Source of the DNA: Candidatus Woykebacteria bacterium RIFCSPLOWO2_01_FULL_43_14
Lineage (GTDB): Bacteria; Patescibacteriota; Microgenomatia; Woykebacterales; 2-01-FULL-43-14
DNA: 30,751 bases
Reading direction: 5' to 3'
Assembly (NCBI GenBank): GCA_001816835.1
Contig: MHDB01000017.1
Span: 25,108-55,858, forward strand
Made by a program: the position numbers and the translations under genes. The notes beneath the pieces were generated by a model. That model was not told the origin of the DNA and did no database searches. It was given only the letters and a program-made list of their open reading frames with translations. Of this stretch, positions 15,874 to 23,617 are shown in pieces. The stretch's first letter is position 1; each line of letters starts with the position of its first letter.

Positions 15874-17574
15874 TTATTTAAGGGTAATTTCAAATGCTCT
15901 TATGCCGTTATCGCGTCGGGGTGTCCAGTTAAATCTTTTACTTATCGCAAACGAGTCCTCTTGCTGATGTAATGGGATGATGGGAACATCGGCCATCGTG
16001 GTGGAGGCAAGATCTTGAAGTATCTTTAGACGCCCCACCGAATCCACTGTGTTGTCGGAGCTCTCAATTAGCTTGTCAACCGATTTGTTACTATAACCCC
16101 CGATGTTAAAGCTTCCGTAGCCAGCGTCTTCATCTGTGGTGTGGATCAATGTTCCGTAGGCTCCGCCGGCGTCACCATTTTCCTGAGACCAACCGAGGAG
16201 GTAAAATGAGGTATCTTTATTATCGAGGATCTTCGGGAAAAAATCTTCCTTAGGTTGGGCGTTAAGAGTCGCCTTAATGCCTACCTTGGCTAATTGCTCA
16301 ACAACTCTCTGACCGATCGCGGCGTCATTCTGATAACGGTTATTCGGTACATCCAAAACGATGTCAAAGCCATTTGGATAACCAGCTGAAGACAGTAGCT
16401 CCTTGGCTTCCGCAATGTTGTAGGCCGGTCTTTTCAAATTTGGGTTAAAACCGAAATTGACCGAGGTGGCTGGTTGAGTCGCATCGTAAGCGTGACCACC
16501 CATTACCTGAGATATAATTTCTGTTTCATCAATGGCTTTGTAGATCGCCTGCCTTACGGCTAATTTTTTGAATGGATTGGTAGGAGAAGTTGAGTACTTT
16601 GTTTTGGCACTACTTGTGTCCATGCCTAAGTAGATGACTCGAAGTGATGGTACTCCCTTGACTTCCAAGTCCTTACTCCCCACCAAATCAGCCCGTCTAG
16701 CAGACGGTACGTCTTCGATTAGGTCTACCTTACCGGACAATATCGCCTCAGCACGCTCGTTATCGTCCTCAACTACTCTGTAGGAAACATTTTTTATCTT
16801 TGGCGGCCCTAGGTAGTAATTTTCGTTAGCAGTAATCTTGTACTCGTTGTCTGATTGCGATACGTAGGTGTAAGGTCCTGTTCCAACAGGGTTTGGAAAA
16901 TCGATGAAGTAGCTTATTTCCTGACTTTCTGGATCAACCTTCGATTTTATGCCCCCGTTTGCCTCAGCGTACTTTTTATTAACGACAAAGACGTTGATAA
17001 GATTGTTTAGCAGAAGTGGGGCTGGTCCTTGGGTTTCGACCTCAATAGTAAAGGGATCCACGATTCTAACCTCTTTGACCTGGGCCAAGTCGTCCTGAAC
17101 GACGTACTTTTTACCAAAATCAATGCTGAACTTGGCATCTTCAGCGCTAAAATCAGCTCCATTGTGAAACTTTATCCCTTTACGTAATCTGAGACGCCAG
17201 ACTGTGTCAGAGGGATTGTCCCACGATTCGACCAGCTGCCGAGACGCAAATTTTAGATCCTTGGTGAAAGTAGTCAGACCTTCGAAGATATTAGAATTGA
17301 AGTTAAAAGTGGGCGACTCATACTGGACTTTTTCCTGGCCGTAAAAACCAAGTGGCGCAGATTTGACACCAATGATTACTGAGTCAGTTCTAGAGTTACT
17401 ATCAGTACTTATCGGGCTGGAGGTGTTTAGTGATTGTTCTAAAGGCTTGAAATAAAACCACGCGGCAGCCCCACCAATAAGTACGACCAAAAGAATAATT
17501 GGGAGAAGAAAAGATCCAGAGAAAGAAGATTTGTTTTCAGGGTTTGTTCCAAATGTAGGGAGTTCGGTATTCAT
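15874..17574 (-). CDS. oligopeptide-binding protein, SBP family 5 (566 aa)
   Basis: An extracytoplasmic solute-binding protein of the DppA/OppA family. A cytoplasmic N-tail of about 20 residues precedes one membrane helix (FLLPIILLVVLIGGAAAWFYF, cut here to its core LLPIILLVVLIGG, about 23-43), so it is anchored by a helix, not by a lipobox. Family features: NIFEGLTTF, WRLRLRKGIKFHNGADFSAED, PVGTGPYTYVS, KLAVRQAIYKAID and the C-terminal domain (LGWSQENGD). It should bind peptides or similar ligands at the cell surface. AGGAGG stands eight bases before the ATG. No permease or ATPase gene is near, and a kinase follows, so uptake or sensing are both possible. Confidence 0.9.
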   Translation of the reverse strand: MNTELPTFGTNPENKSSFSGSFLLPIILLVVLIGGAAAWFYFKPLEQSLNTSSPISTDSNSRTDSVIIGVKSAPLGFYGQEKVQYESPTFNFNSNIFEGLTTFTKDLKFASRQLVESWDNPSDTVWRLRLRKGIKFHNGADFSAEDAKFSIDFGKKYVVQDDLAQVKEVRIVDPFTIEVETQGPAPLLLNNLINVFVVNKKYAEANGGIKSKVDPESQEISYFIDFPNPVGTGPYTYVSQSDNEYKITANENYYLGPPKIKNVSYRVVEDDNERAEAILSGKVDLIEDVPSARRADLVGSKDLEVKGVPSLRVIYLGMDTSSAKTKYSTSPTNPFKKLAVRQAIYKAIDETEIISQVMGGHAYDATQPATSVNFGFNPNLKRPAYNIAEAKELLSSAGYPNGFDIVLDVPNNRYQNDAAIGQRVVEQLAKVGIKATLNAQPKEDFFPKILDNKDTSFYLLGWSQENGDAGGAYGTLIHTTDEDAGYGSFNIGGYSNKSVDKLIESSDNTVDSVGRLKILQDLASTTMADVPIIPLHQQEDSFAISKRFNWTPRRDNGIRAFEITLK

Positions 17575-17772
17575 AGGCAGTACCTCCTGTATTAGTGTCT
17601 GGTTACTACCAATTTAAAGGATCAAAAAGAAAATTGCAATACCACTCCTAAGCACCACAGTATTAAAATTAGTCTGGTACAAGCTCGAATTGGAGGATTT
17701 GAAAGCCATATCTCTCTACTTCATCATGTGACCAAAAAGTTTGATCCTTGGTTTTCATAACGTCGGACCTAT

Positions 17773-18312
17773 TTAACCATTTAGATTCCCAATTCTTTTA
17801 TTAATAAGTTTTGAAAAGTGTCCGTTATATCTTTCCTGAAGCTCAGGTAATTTATAATCCTGACCTGTAATTTTATGTCTACAAAGCGGAGAACCACAAT
17901 GGCAATCCCAAGGCGTAACATAATCTTCATTCGCTTCCCACAACGTATAATCAGCAGTTATCTCATCACCTTGAACAATATTACATCGAGCTACTAATGT
18001 TGAAATGCCTTCCATCCAGACGTTGCCATCACAAGAATGATTAATAAAATAAGTATCCTCGTTGCCAGGGTCCTCGTAAGTCCACAGATCATCATCCCAC
18101 TGCATAACCAATTTTCCTTTTTTCTCCCACTCCTTAGCCTCTTGGGTATTACAACTAGATCCTCCAAAAACCACAACGGCTTCTCCGGACTTTATTGGTT
18201 TCTTAGCGAACATACCTTTCCCAATACTCGACTCTCTAACTTCCACTTTTGAACTCATCCAACTATCTTTAGGATACACACTCATATCTGGATTATTAAG
18301 TATCGTTGCCAC
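17773..18312 (-). CDS. SET-domain protein (179 aa)
   Basis: A SET lysine-methyltransferase domain: the N-terminal SSIGKGMFAKKPIKSGE (GxG for SAM), FINHSCDGNV (the NHSC motif), GDEITADYTL (catalytic Tyr) and a post-SET-like cysteine cluster, CHCGSPLCRH, which could hold zinc with the Cys of NHSC. Such enzymes methylate protein lysines with S-adenosylmethionine; the bacterial target here is unknown. I choose GTG 18312 because the -10 box TATACT (18319-18324) places the transcript start exactly there, giving a leaderless mRNA. A more distal TTG at 18336 lies upstream of the predicted start; ATG at 18285 is the other candidate. Confidence 0.82.
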   Translation of the reverse strand: MATILNNPDMSVYPKDSWMSSKVEVRESSIGKGMFAKKPIKSGEAVVVFGGSSCNTQEAKEWEKKGKLVMQWDDDLWTYEDPGNEDTYFINHSCDGNVWMEGISTLVARCNIVQGDEITADYTLWEANEDYVTPWDCHCGSPLCRHKITGQDYKLPELQERYNGHFSKLINKRIGNLNG

Positions 18313-18318
18313 GATTTT

Positions 18319-18347
18319 AGTATAGTCTAAAGTCAAGTAAGATCAAA
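18319..18347 (-). promoter_or_regulatory. promoter of the SET gene
   Basis: TATACT (18319-18324) with TTTGAT (18342-18347) 17 bp upstream, minus strand. The expected start falls at the GTG at 18312. Confidence 0.5.
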
Positions 18348-18408
18348 GTTAGACTAACTTATCTGGGTTAGCCTTGTTGTGGGTAAACAGGTGCTTGGGT
18401 CTTTGGGT

Positions 18409-18945
18409 CTAAGATTTAGTAATAAACTGTTCAATATCTTCTTTTTTAAGAAGAGTTGACTCTGAACAAAAACTAACCATAGCTACACTTGGGTTATGGG
18501 AGAATCCGATATACTCTACAATCTTTCTCTTTTCCTTAGCCTTTTTAATTGCGGGAGCTAAATCTGTATCAGAGGAAACAAGAATAATTCTATCAGCAAG
18601 GTTTTCATAGGCTGCTACCAACATATCTACTGCGATTTGTACGTCAACTCCCTTTTCGTGATATATACCGTCACTTTTTAGTAAGTATCCAAATTGGTAT
18701 AGAATTTTATGTTTCCTTAAGCTTCCTAACAGTTTTTGCTGGGAATTAAAAAGCTTTCCTGTTTTCTCTGATCCGTCCTGTTTGATCCGGCCAATATAGT
18801 AACAAGCAGAAACAACATTCTTTGATCTGGCGATGTGACTAGAAAATTTTGTAAAGTCAAACGATAAAAGATTATGAAGGTTTAAATCTCTAAGTTTATA
18901 ATAGAAGTTACTTCCGTCTATTAGGATGATACATTTTTGTTTCAC
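18409..18945 (-). CDS. NYN-domain (LabA/DUF88-like) protein (178 aa)
   Basis: A PIN-like NYN domain: IILIDGSNFYY with the first acidic residue and conserved Asn, KGVDVQIAVDML with the central aspartates, and VSSDTDLAPAI with the third acidic pair. The family is predicted to be metal-dependent ribonucleases of RNA decay. The start is GTG 18945; a perfect TATAAT at 18952-18957 puts the transcript start at that GTG, so it is leaderless. The gene stands alone, leftward, behind the SET gene's promoter. Confidence 0.85.
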   Translation of the reverse strand: MKQKCIILIDGSNFYYKLRDLNLHNLLSFDFTKFSSHIARSKNVVSACYYIGRIKQDGSEKTGKLFNSQQKLLGSLRKHKILYQFGYLLKSDGIYHEKGVDVQIAVDMLVAAYENLADRIILVSSDTDLAPAIKKAKEKRKIVEYIGFSHNPSVAMVSFCSESTLLKKEDIEQFITKS

Positions 18946-18951
18946 TGCCTA

Positions 18952-18957
18952 ATTATA
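18952..18957 (-). promoter_or_regulatory. -10 box of the NYN gene
   Basis: A perfect TATAAT six bases before the GTG start. No good -35 box. Its position implies a leaderless transcript. Confidence 0.45.
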
Positions 18958-18979
18958 TGAAATTTTAGCCAAAAATAAA

Positions 18980-19010
18980 GCCCTGCAAATGTCTCGCGAC
19001 CTCACAGGGC
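18980..19010 (-). terminator. terminator of the tRNA-Leu(UAG) unit
   Basis: On the minus strand GCCCTG and CAGGGC close a stem with an inner GTC-GCGA-GAC hairpin, followed by TTTATTTTT. It ends leftward transcription from the tRNA. The stretch 19011-19139 holds nothing else I can identify. Confidence 0.65.
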
Positions 19011-19139
19011 GGTTTAGTGTCTAAAATAATACCACATCAGAGTGGTTTTGTCAAAAAGCTTGGGTGACGCTGGAGAAAAGAGATGACCGATATCAAATTC
19101 TCGTCATTTCAGTTCCGATTGAATCTAAAAAGTTCTCTT

Positions 19140-19224
19140 TGGTGCGGATGAGAGGACTTGAACCTCCATGGATTTCTCCATACGGTCCTAAACCGTACGC
19201 GTATACCAATTCCGCCACATCCGC
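19140..19224 (-). tRNA. tRNA-Leu(UAG)
   Basis: Acceptor GCGGATG/CATCCGC, anticodon loop TTTAGGA in stem TACGG/CCGTA giving anticodon TAG, long variable arm, T arm GAGGTTCAAGTCCTC and an encoded CCA. It belongs to a family of three Leu tRNAs in the window that share the 5' segment GTGGCGGAATTGGTATACGC. A TAAAAT at 19237-19242 may be its -10 box. Confidence 0.95.
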
Positions 19225-19290
19225 GCGCTGAAGTACATTTTACCAGAGTGCTATTATATATTAAACACATGTATATAACCACATATCTAG

Positions 19291-19993
19291 GTTCGCACCT
19301 TTCAGGTGAAGGTTGAAATTTGTATGCCAGGAAGAGCCATTAGTCTAGTTAATGATCATTACTACCATGTTTTTAACCGCGGAAACAATAAGCGGAGTAT
19401 CTTTCTACAGGACCGAGATTTTAGAAGGTTTCAGCAAACTTTTCTTTACTATCAACTTTCAGATATAAAGGTGAGATTTTCCGATTTTGCAAAGTCGCGT
19501 ATCCAACAGGCTGTCCTTTCCTCATCTCAGAAACATGTACAGATAATTGCCTATTGCTCGATGCCTAATCATTTTCACTTCCTTCTTAAACAGGAAAAAG
19601 AAAACGGCATTGCGGCCTTTATCAGCAAACTTTCTAATAGTTACACAAAGTATTTCAATAAGAAATATGACAATGTGGGAGCCCTGTTTCAGGGAGTTTT
19701 TAAAGCAGCCTCGATTGAAACTGACGAGCAGTTTCTGCATGTGTGTCGTTATATCCATATTAACCCTGTAGTTGCAGGCTTGGTTAAAAGGCCAGAGGAC
19801 TACAGATGGTCCTCTTACACAGAATATCTATCAACTGCAAGTACTAGTGTTGTAAGAGATGAGATTTTGGGACTTGTAGGTGGGATTGAAAAGTATCGCG
19901 CGTTTGTTGAAGATCAAATACCATCCGCAAAAAATCTAGAACTCCTTGAGCATCAGTTGTTAGAGTGACTTATACGTTCGCACCTGAAAGGTG
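19291..19993 (+). mobile_element. RAYT mini-element with hairpin ends
   Basis: The transposase gene lies between GTTCGCACCTTTCAGGTG (19291-19308) and GTTCGCACCTGAAAGGTG (19976-19993). The GTTCG parts are direct repeats, while the hairpin cores CACCTTTCAGGTG and CACCTGAAAGGTG are reverse complements of each other. Short subterminal hairpins next to a fixed tetranucleotide-like tag are what REP-associated tyrosine transposases recognise. Confidence 0.75.
19324..19968 (+). CDS. REP-associated tyrosine transposase, Y1_Tnp family (214 aa)
   Basis: A RAYT/TnpA-REP HUH nuclease. It starts MPGRAISLVNDHYYHVFNRG, has the HxH metal motif at His83 and His85 (PNHFHFLLK), a candidate catalytic Tyr at about 107 in SNSYTKYF, and the family's VCRYIHINPVVAGLV and YRWSSY motifs. 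Such enzymes nick single-stranded hairpin DNA. The start at ATG 19324 is the family N-terminus; an earlier GTG at 19306 lies inside the left-end hairpin. All motifs are intact, so it may be active. It sits between tRNA-Leu and gatD on the opposite strand to both. Confidence 0.92.
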   Translation: MPGRAISLVNDHYYHVFNRGNNKRSIFLQDRDFRRFQQTFLYYQLSDIKVRFSDFAKSRIQQAVLSSSQKHVQIIAYCSMPNHFHFLLKQEKENGIAAFISKLSNSYTKYFNKKYDNVGALFQGVFKAASIETDEQFLHVCRYIHINPVVAGLVKRPEDYRWSSYTEYLSTASTSVVRDEILGLVGGIEKYRAFVEDQIPSAKNLELLEHQLLE

Positions 19994-20003
19994 GAAAGAT
20001 AAT

Positions 20004-20747
20004 TTAGCGTTGGTTTTTGATACGCTCCAGAATGGAAAGGTGGGTTTGGAGTTCGAGAGTATCATCTAGGGGTTTTAGTTTGGTTATGGCTCTATCCTTG
20101 TGCTGAAGTCCTTTTAGGATCAAAAAATCAGCTAACATTGGGTTTTTGGGCAAAGCAGGGCCGTGAAGGTAGCAACCAATCGCGTTTTTGTAGATACAGC
20201 CTTCAGTTCGATCCTCACTGTTATTTCCGAACCCTATCAAGACATTTCCTAGAGACTGAGCAGTTTTTCCGAGGTGGGTTTTGCCACTGTGATTTTCGAA
20301 ACCGACGAGGGTTTCTAGCTTTCCCGAAAGTCTGTCAGTTTCTACCACCAAGTTACCAATCATCCGCTTATTACTTCCGATAGTGTGAGCATCAAATATC
20401 CCGACACCGTCTAGCTCCGTACCCTGTGAGGGTTTGTAGTATTTACCGAGTAACTGATAACCCCCACAAATAGCAAGTAGAGCCGCGCCATCCTCGATAC
20501 TTTCACGAAGGATTTTTGCTTTGTCCCCCTTTAGATCACTTGAAGCCAGGATTTGTTCTCTGTCTTGCCCTCCACCCCAAAAAAATAAATCTATCTCCCC
20601 TGCCGTTAGTTTATCCCCCACCTCGATATTGATGACTTCAATTTGAATGTCTCTCCATCGACAACGGTTGACCAGAGTCAAAATATTTCCCCGGTCGCCG
20701 TAGATATTCATTGTTTTTCCGTACATGTAACCAATTCGTAAATTCAT
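20004..20747 (-). CDS. gatD: lipid II isoglutaminyl synthase, glutaminase subunit GatD (247 aa)
   Basis: A class I glutamine amidotransferase of the CobB/CobQ-like type. The nucleophile is Cys94 in AICGGYQLLG and the catalytic His is His195 in GCYLHGP. It releases ammonia from glutamine for MurT, which amidates the alpha-carboxyl of D-Glu in lipid II, a cytoplasmic step of wall synthesis. It starts one base after the murT stop. The RAYT right end lies 11 bp beyond its stop. Confidence 0.92.
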   Translation of the reverse strand: MNLRIGYMYGKTMNIYGDRGNILTLVNRCRWRDIQIEVINIEVGDKLTAGEIDLFFWGGGQDREQILASSDLKGDKAKILRESIEDGAALLAICGGYQLLGKYYKPSQGTELDGVGIFDAHTIGSNKRMIGNLVVETDRLSGKLETLVGFENHSGKTHLGKTAQSLGNVLIGFGNNSEDRTEGCIYKNAIGCYLHGPALPKNPMLADFLILKGLQHKDRAITKLKPLDDTLELQTHLSILERIKNQR

Positions 20748-20748
20748 A

Positions 20749-22134
20749 CTAGTCTAGCGAAAAATTTTTCAATCCCTTGGACTCTAGTTCTTTACGGAGC
20801 TGTAACATTGCTGTATAAGTCGGAAGGACATAAAGAGTCTCACCTGATTTTAGTTTTTCTAGGCTGGTTCTCAGGGCTTCAGCAATATTGGTTTGTACCG
20901 GACTTACTATCCGACTATCAAGGTGGGCGTATTTTAGTCTTAAGGCCAGATCAGCTGCTCGCAAACCACTAAGAGTGACGTTAAGAGTGGTATCTTTAAG
21001 TTTTTCAAAATCCACATCCCAAAGCCAGGAGACATCTCTACCATCGGCGATGAGGTCGTTGATGATTATTAGTAAATGCTTCTTTTTAGGTTCATAAGAG
21101 AGTAGCTTTAGCACTTCATTGAATCCTGATGGGTTTTTAACAAGGGCAATGTAGAGATTTTTGTTATCTATTTGTAATTTCTCACCTCGACCAAAAACAG
21201 GTTGGACTTTGGATAATCCCAAAGATATCGCTTTTAGGTCTAGACCTAGCGAGGCAGCTACAGTAACTGCAGCAAGTATGTTGTAAATATTGAAGATTCC
21301 TCCGAGGGGAAGGCTTAAACTAATGGTGTTTTCTCCAAGGCTTAAGTCAAAACTCACTTTGTCTACACCACTAATTTTGATATTACTAGCGCTTACATGT
21401 GGATGCGGTCGCATTAGATGGCACTTTGGGCATTGGTACACTCCCATATGAGAAGCGTAAAAAACTTCAAAATCCAGTTCTGTCCCGCACTCTCGGCACT
21501 TTTGGGCGTCCAACACATCAGGTGTTAAGGTTGAGCCCTGCGTTGGGTCCTCTATTCCATAATAAAGGACTTTTGCCCGAGTATTTTTACCAAGAAAAGA
21601 CACATTTGGGTCGTCAGCATTGAGAACCAGAAAAGTTTCTTTATCCACTTGTCTCACAGACTTGTCCCAACGAGACCAGACGGTTTCAATCTCGCCGTAA
21701 CGGTCAAGCTGATCTCGAAAAAGATTATTGATGACTACTACCTTAGTTTTTATTTGTTCCAGGGCCTGTGGTAAGACAAACTCATCGACCTCAAAGATTC
21801 CATAATCATTATTTACTTTCCCGTCCCAGTTAGACTTCTCAAGAAAAGCCGTAGTGATACCACGCAGCAGATTTGACCCAGCTCGATTGTGAACATAGCT
21901 CATTTGGTTTGTAGCCAAAATAGTTCCTAAAGTACGGCTAGTGGTTGTTTTACCATTAGTGCCGGTTATGAGCACACTACTTTTTGTTATTTGCTTTGAA
22001 AAATAACTTAACAGTTTTGGATTTAAGCGCGTAGACACTAGTCCGGGCAAGGCTGTACCGCCGTTACCGCCGAGTTTGGTAAGTTTTGAAATTAATTTTC
22101 CCGCTAGTATGGAAGAAGTGATAGCCAGGTTCAT
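20749..22134 (-). CDS. murT: lipid II isoglutaminyl synthase, ligase subunit MurT (461 aa)
   Basis: A Mur-ligase-fold enzyme: P-loop GTNGKTT at 58-64, HNRAGSNLLRGI, NNLFRDQLDRYGE, and the C-terminal MurT-type domain (DUF1727). The characteristic zinc ribbon is present: CRECG near 213 and CPKC some 20 residues later. With GatD it converts D-Glu to D-isoglutamine in lipid II, as in Gram-positive bacteria. An extended -10 box (TGGTAGAAT, 22142-22150) puts the transcript start at the ATG 22134 and there is no Shine-Dalgarno site, so the mRNA is probably leaderless. Confidence 0.93.
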   Translation of the reverse strand: MNLAITSSILAGKLISKLTKLGGNGGTALPGLVSTRLNPKLLSYFSKQITKSSVLITGTNGKTTTSRTLGTILATNQMSYVHNRAGSNLLRGITTAFLEKSNWDGKVNNDYGIFEVDEFVLPQALEQIKTKVVVINNLFRDQLDRYGEIETVWSRWDKSVRQVDKETFLVLNADDPNVSFLGKNTRAKVLYYGIEDPTQGSTLTPDVLDAQKCRECGTELDFEVFYASHMGVYQCPKCHLMRPHPHVSASNIKISGVDKVSFDLSLGENTISLSLPLGGIFNIYNILAAVTVAASLGLDLKAISLGLSKVQPVFGRGEKLQIDNKNLYIALVKNPSGFNEVLKLLSYEPKKKHLLIIINDLIADGRDVSWLWDVDFEKLKDTTLNVTLSGLRAADLALRLKYAHLDSRIVSPVQTNIAEALRTSLEKLKSGETLYVLPTYTAMLQLRKELESKGLKNFSLD

Positions 22135-22141
22135 TAAGTGT

Positions 22142-22150
22142 ATTCTACCA
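22142..22150 (-). promoter_or_regulatory. extended -10 promoter of murT-gatD
   Basis: TGGTAGAAT on the minus strand; the expected start is within a base or two of the murT ATG. No clear -35 box. Confidence 0.45.
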
Positions 22151-22165
22151 CGATTTTTGAGAAAG

Positions 22166-22756
22166 TTAGTTAACTGAAGATTCGATTGCTTTTTTCAGAT
22201 TTTGGACTTTGGGTATCCAGGTGGGCCAGCTAGAAGCGTAAGTGCGCCCTATCTTTTCGGCTGAGATAGCGCCAGATGGAACATATTTTTTCCTTAAAGT
22301 GCTGGCTACAGTATAGATCGCTTCCCGGAAATTGCTGAAGTGAGACTTACCCCCGTTCCACCCAAACGGGTTGTAGGAACCTGGAATCAATGCCTGTCCG
22401 AAGCTAGACTCAATACCACTGATGGCAGGTAAAAGATACGGATCGATGTCAAATTCCGCCGCTGCTAAGTAAAAATCAACGCTGTTCTTAGCTAAGGGCG
22501 ATCGTTTGGATTCCAGGTAACTTTGTAGCCCCAATACCTCCTCCGGAACCTCCTCTGAAGTAATACTGGTTGTTGTTAAGTTTTGCGTAGAAATAGAATT
22601 ATCTTCCAGAATAGCAGGAGCAGTTTTGAATGCAGGATAACTGTTTGCCTGGTTGGGGCTAAACAATATAAGACCAAAAAATATAATTCCGGTGGTTAGG
22701 CATTTCCCTAATATCCTAGCCAGCCGGATTGTCACCGCTGTCCGATATATATTCAT
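22166..22756 (-). CDS. exported lysozyme/glucosaminidase-like protein (196 aa)
   Basis: An exported wall-hydrolase-like protein. The N-terminus MNIYRTAVTIRLARILGKCL then TTGIIFFGLILF is a signal peptide or anchor; a Ser/Thr-rich linker follows, then a lysozyme-like domain: DIDPYLLPAISGIESSFGQA with a candidate catalytic Glu, YNPFGWNGG, AIYTVASTLRKKY and the WPTWIPKV end. It would cut glycan strands or act in wall remodelling; the exact bond is not certain. I start at ATG 22756; a TTG at 22834 gives a longer frame through a CGGCT/AGCCG hairpin. The next gene upstream, at 22888, encodes a related domain, so the pair looks like a duplication. Confidence 0.75.
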   Translation of the reverse strand: MNIYRTAVTIRLARILGKCLTTGIIFFGLILFSPNQANSYPAFKTAPAILEDNSISTQNLTTTSITSEEVPEEVLGLQSYLESKRSPLAKNSVDFYLAAAEFDIDPYLLPAISGIESSFGQALIPGSYNPFGWNGGKSHFSNFREAIYTVASTLRKKYVPSGAISAEKIGRTYASSWPTWIPKVQNLKKAIESSVN

Positions 22757-22887
22757 AATCCGGCTAAAAGCCGAAGTTAAAACCGCTTTCCCTAAAAAGT
22801 GGTTTGGTTCTTTGGGAGTCCCCAAAAAACGCAACTTTTAAAGTTTAACACAGGGGTCAAGAGTAATGATTAATGATAGGTGAAGAA

Positions 22888-23496
22888 CTAATTTTCTATG
22901 AGGTCGAAAGCGTATTGCACTCCCTCAGCCCAAGAGCCGTTGCTACTAGGAGTGTATTTAGCCATGATTTTTGAAGGAGTATCAAGACCTTTTTCGTAGT
23001 AGTTATTTTTTAGTCCTAAGGTAATTTTCTCAATCGCATCGTCGAGATTTCGAAAAGCAGCACCTGAGTTTTGTCCGGTATATATCGCCCAGCCCCAACA
23101 GTTAAATGAATCCTTTGGAATTTTGGAGCATAAATTGGACTCCTGAAATGCAATCCCCGCGAGTAATTTCCAATCAATATCTCTGTTGTCCGCTTCCTCA
23201 ACTATTTTCTCACCGTAGCCGTAGAGAGGTGAACGAAAACGAGAGAAGAATCTATCCAAAAGCACTGGTCGGGCGTCCCCCTTGGCTAGTGAGGTGGCGA
23301 TGTTACCGATAAGAGACGGCGTTGCGCTAAACATGCTGTAGGAAACGAAAGTGTCCTTGAGTGTGGTTCTCATGAGAGATTCGAACCCTTTGCCTTGGTA
23401 TTTCACATTTTGCATGTTCACGGCGAAAAGAAGTGTGGTGACACTACTGACGAACCAACTAATAACCAAGAAAAATCGGAGCAGGTATAGGTGCAT
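22888..23496 (-). CDS. membrane-anchored lysozyme/glucosaminidase-like protein (202 aa)
   Basis: An N-terminal membrane helix (LLRFFLVISWFVSSVTTLLF, about 5-24) is followed by a region of some 80 residues and a lysozyme-like domain: DIDWKLLAGIAFQESNLCSK with a candidate catalytic Glu, SFNCWGWAIYTG, AIEKITLGLKNNYYEKG and SNGSWAEGV. Cys in ESNLC and FNCWG may form a disulfide, suggesting activity outside the membrane. It is the paralogue of the next gene downstream. The promoter at 23505-23533 starts the transcript at about 23498, two bases from the ATG, so it is leaderless. Confidence 0.75.
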   Translation of the reverse strand: MHLYLLRFFLVISWFVSSVTTLLFAVNMQNVKYQGKGFESLMRTTLKDTFVSYSMFSATPSLIGNIATSLAKGDARPVLLDRFFSRFRSPLYGYGEKIVEEADNRDIDWKLLAGIAFQESNLCSKIPKDSFNCWGWAIYTGQNSGAAFRNLDDAIEKITLGLKNNYYEKGLDTPSKIMAKYTPSSNGSWAEGVQYAFDLIEN

Positions 23497-23504
23497 TCAT
23501 ACAA

Positions 23505-23533
23505 ATATTATCGTCTTAGGTCTGTGGAGTCAA
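23505..23533 (-). promoter_or_regulatory. promoter of the 23496 gene, leaderless
   Basis: TTGACT (23528-23533), 17 bp, TAATAT (23505-23510) on the minus strand; the predicted start at about 23498 leaves practically no 5' leader. Confidence 0.65.
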
Positions 23534-23549
23534 TAAGGGTACCATATTC

Positions 23550-23603
23550 TTTGGAGCTGGTAACCGTACTTTGCTCGAACTTACGAGACTTAGTTACTCC
23601 AAA
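23550..23603. other. branched inverted repeat
   Basis: TTTGGAG (23550-23556) pairs with CTCCAAA (23597-23603), TAAC (23561-23564) with GTTA (23593-23596), and inside lies CTCG-aacttac-style hairpin CTCGAACTTACGAG. It sits between the stop of the gene at 23618 and the promoter at 23533. No U-tract follows, so I do not call it a terminator. Confidence 0.35.
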
Positions 23604-23617
23604 TCTAATTTTACAAC

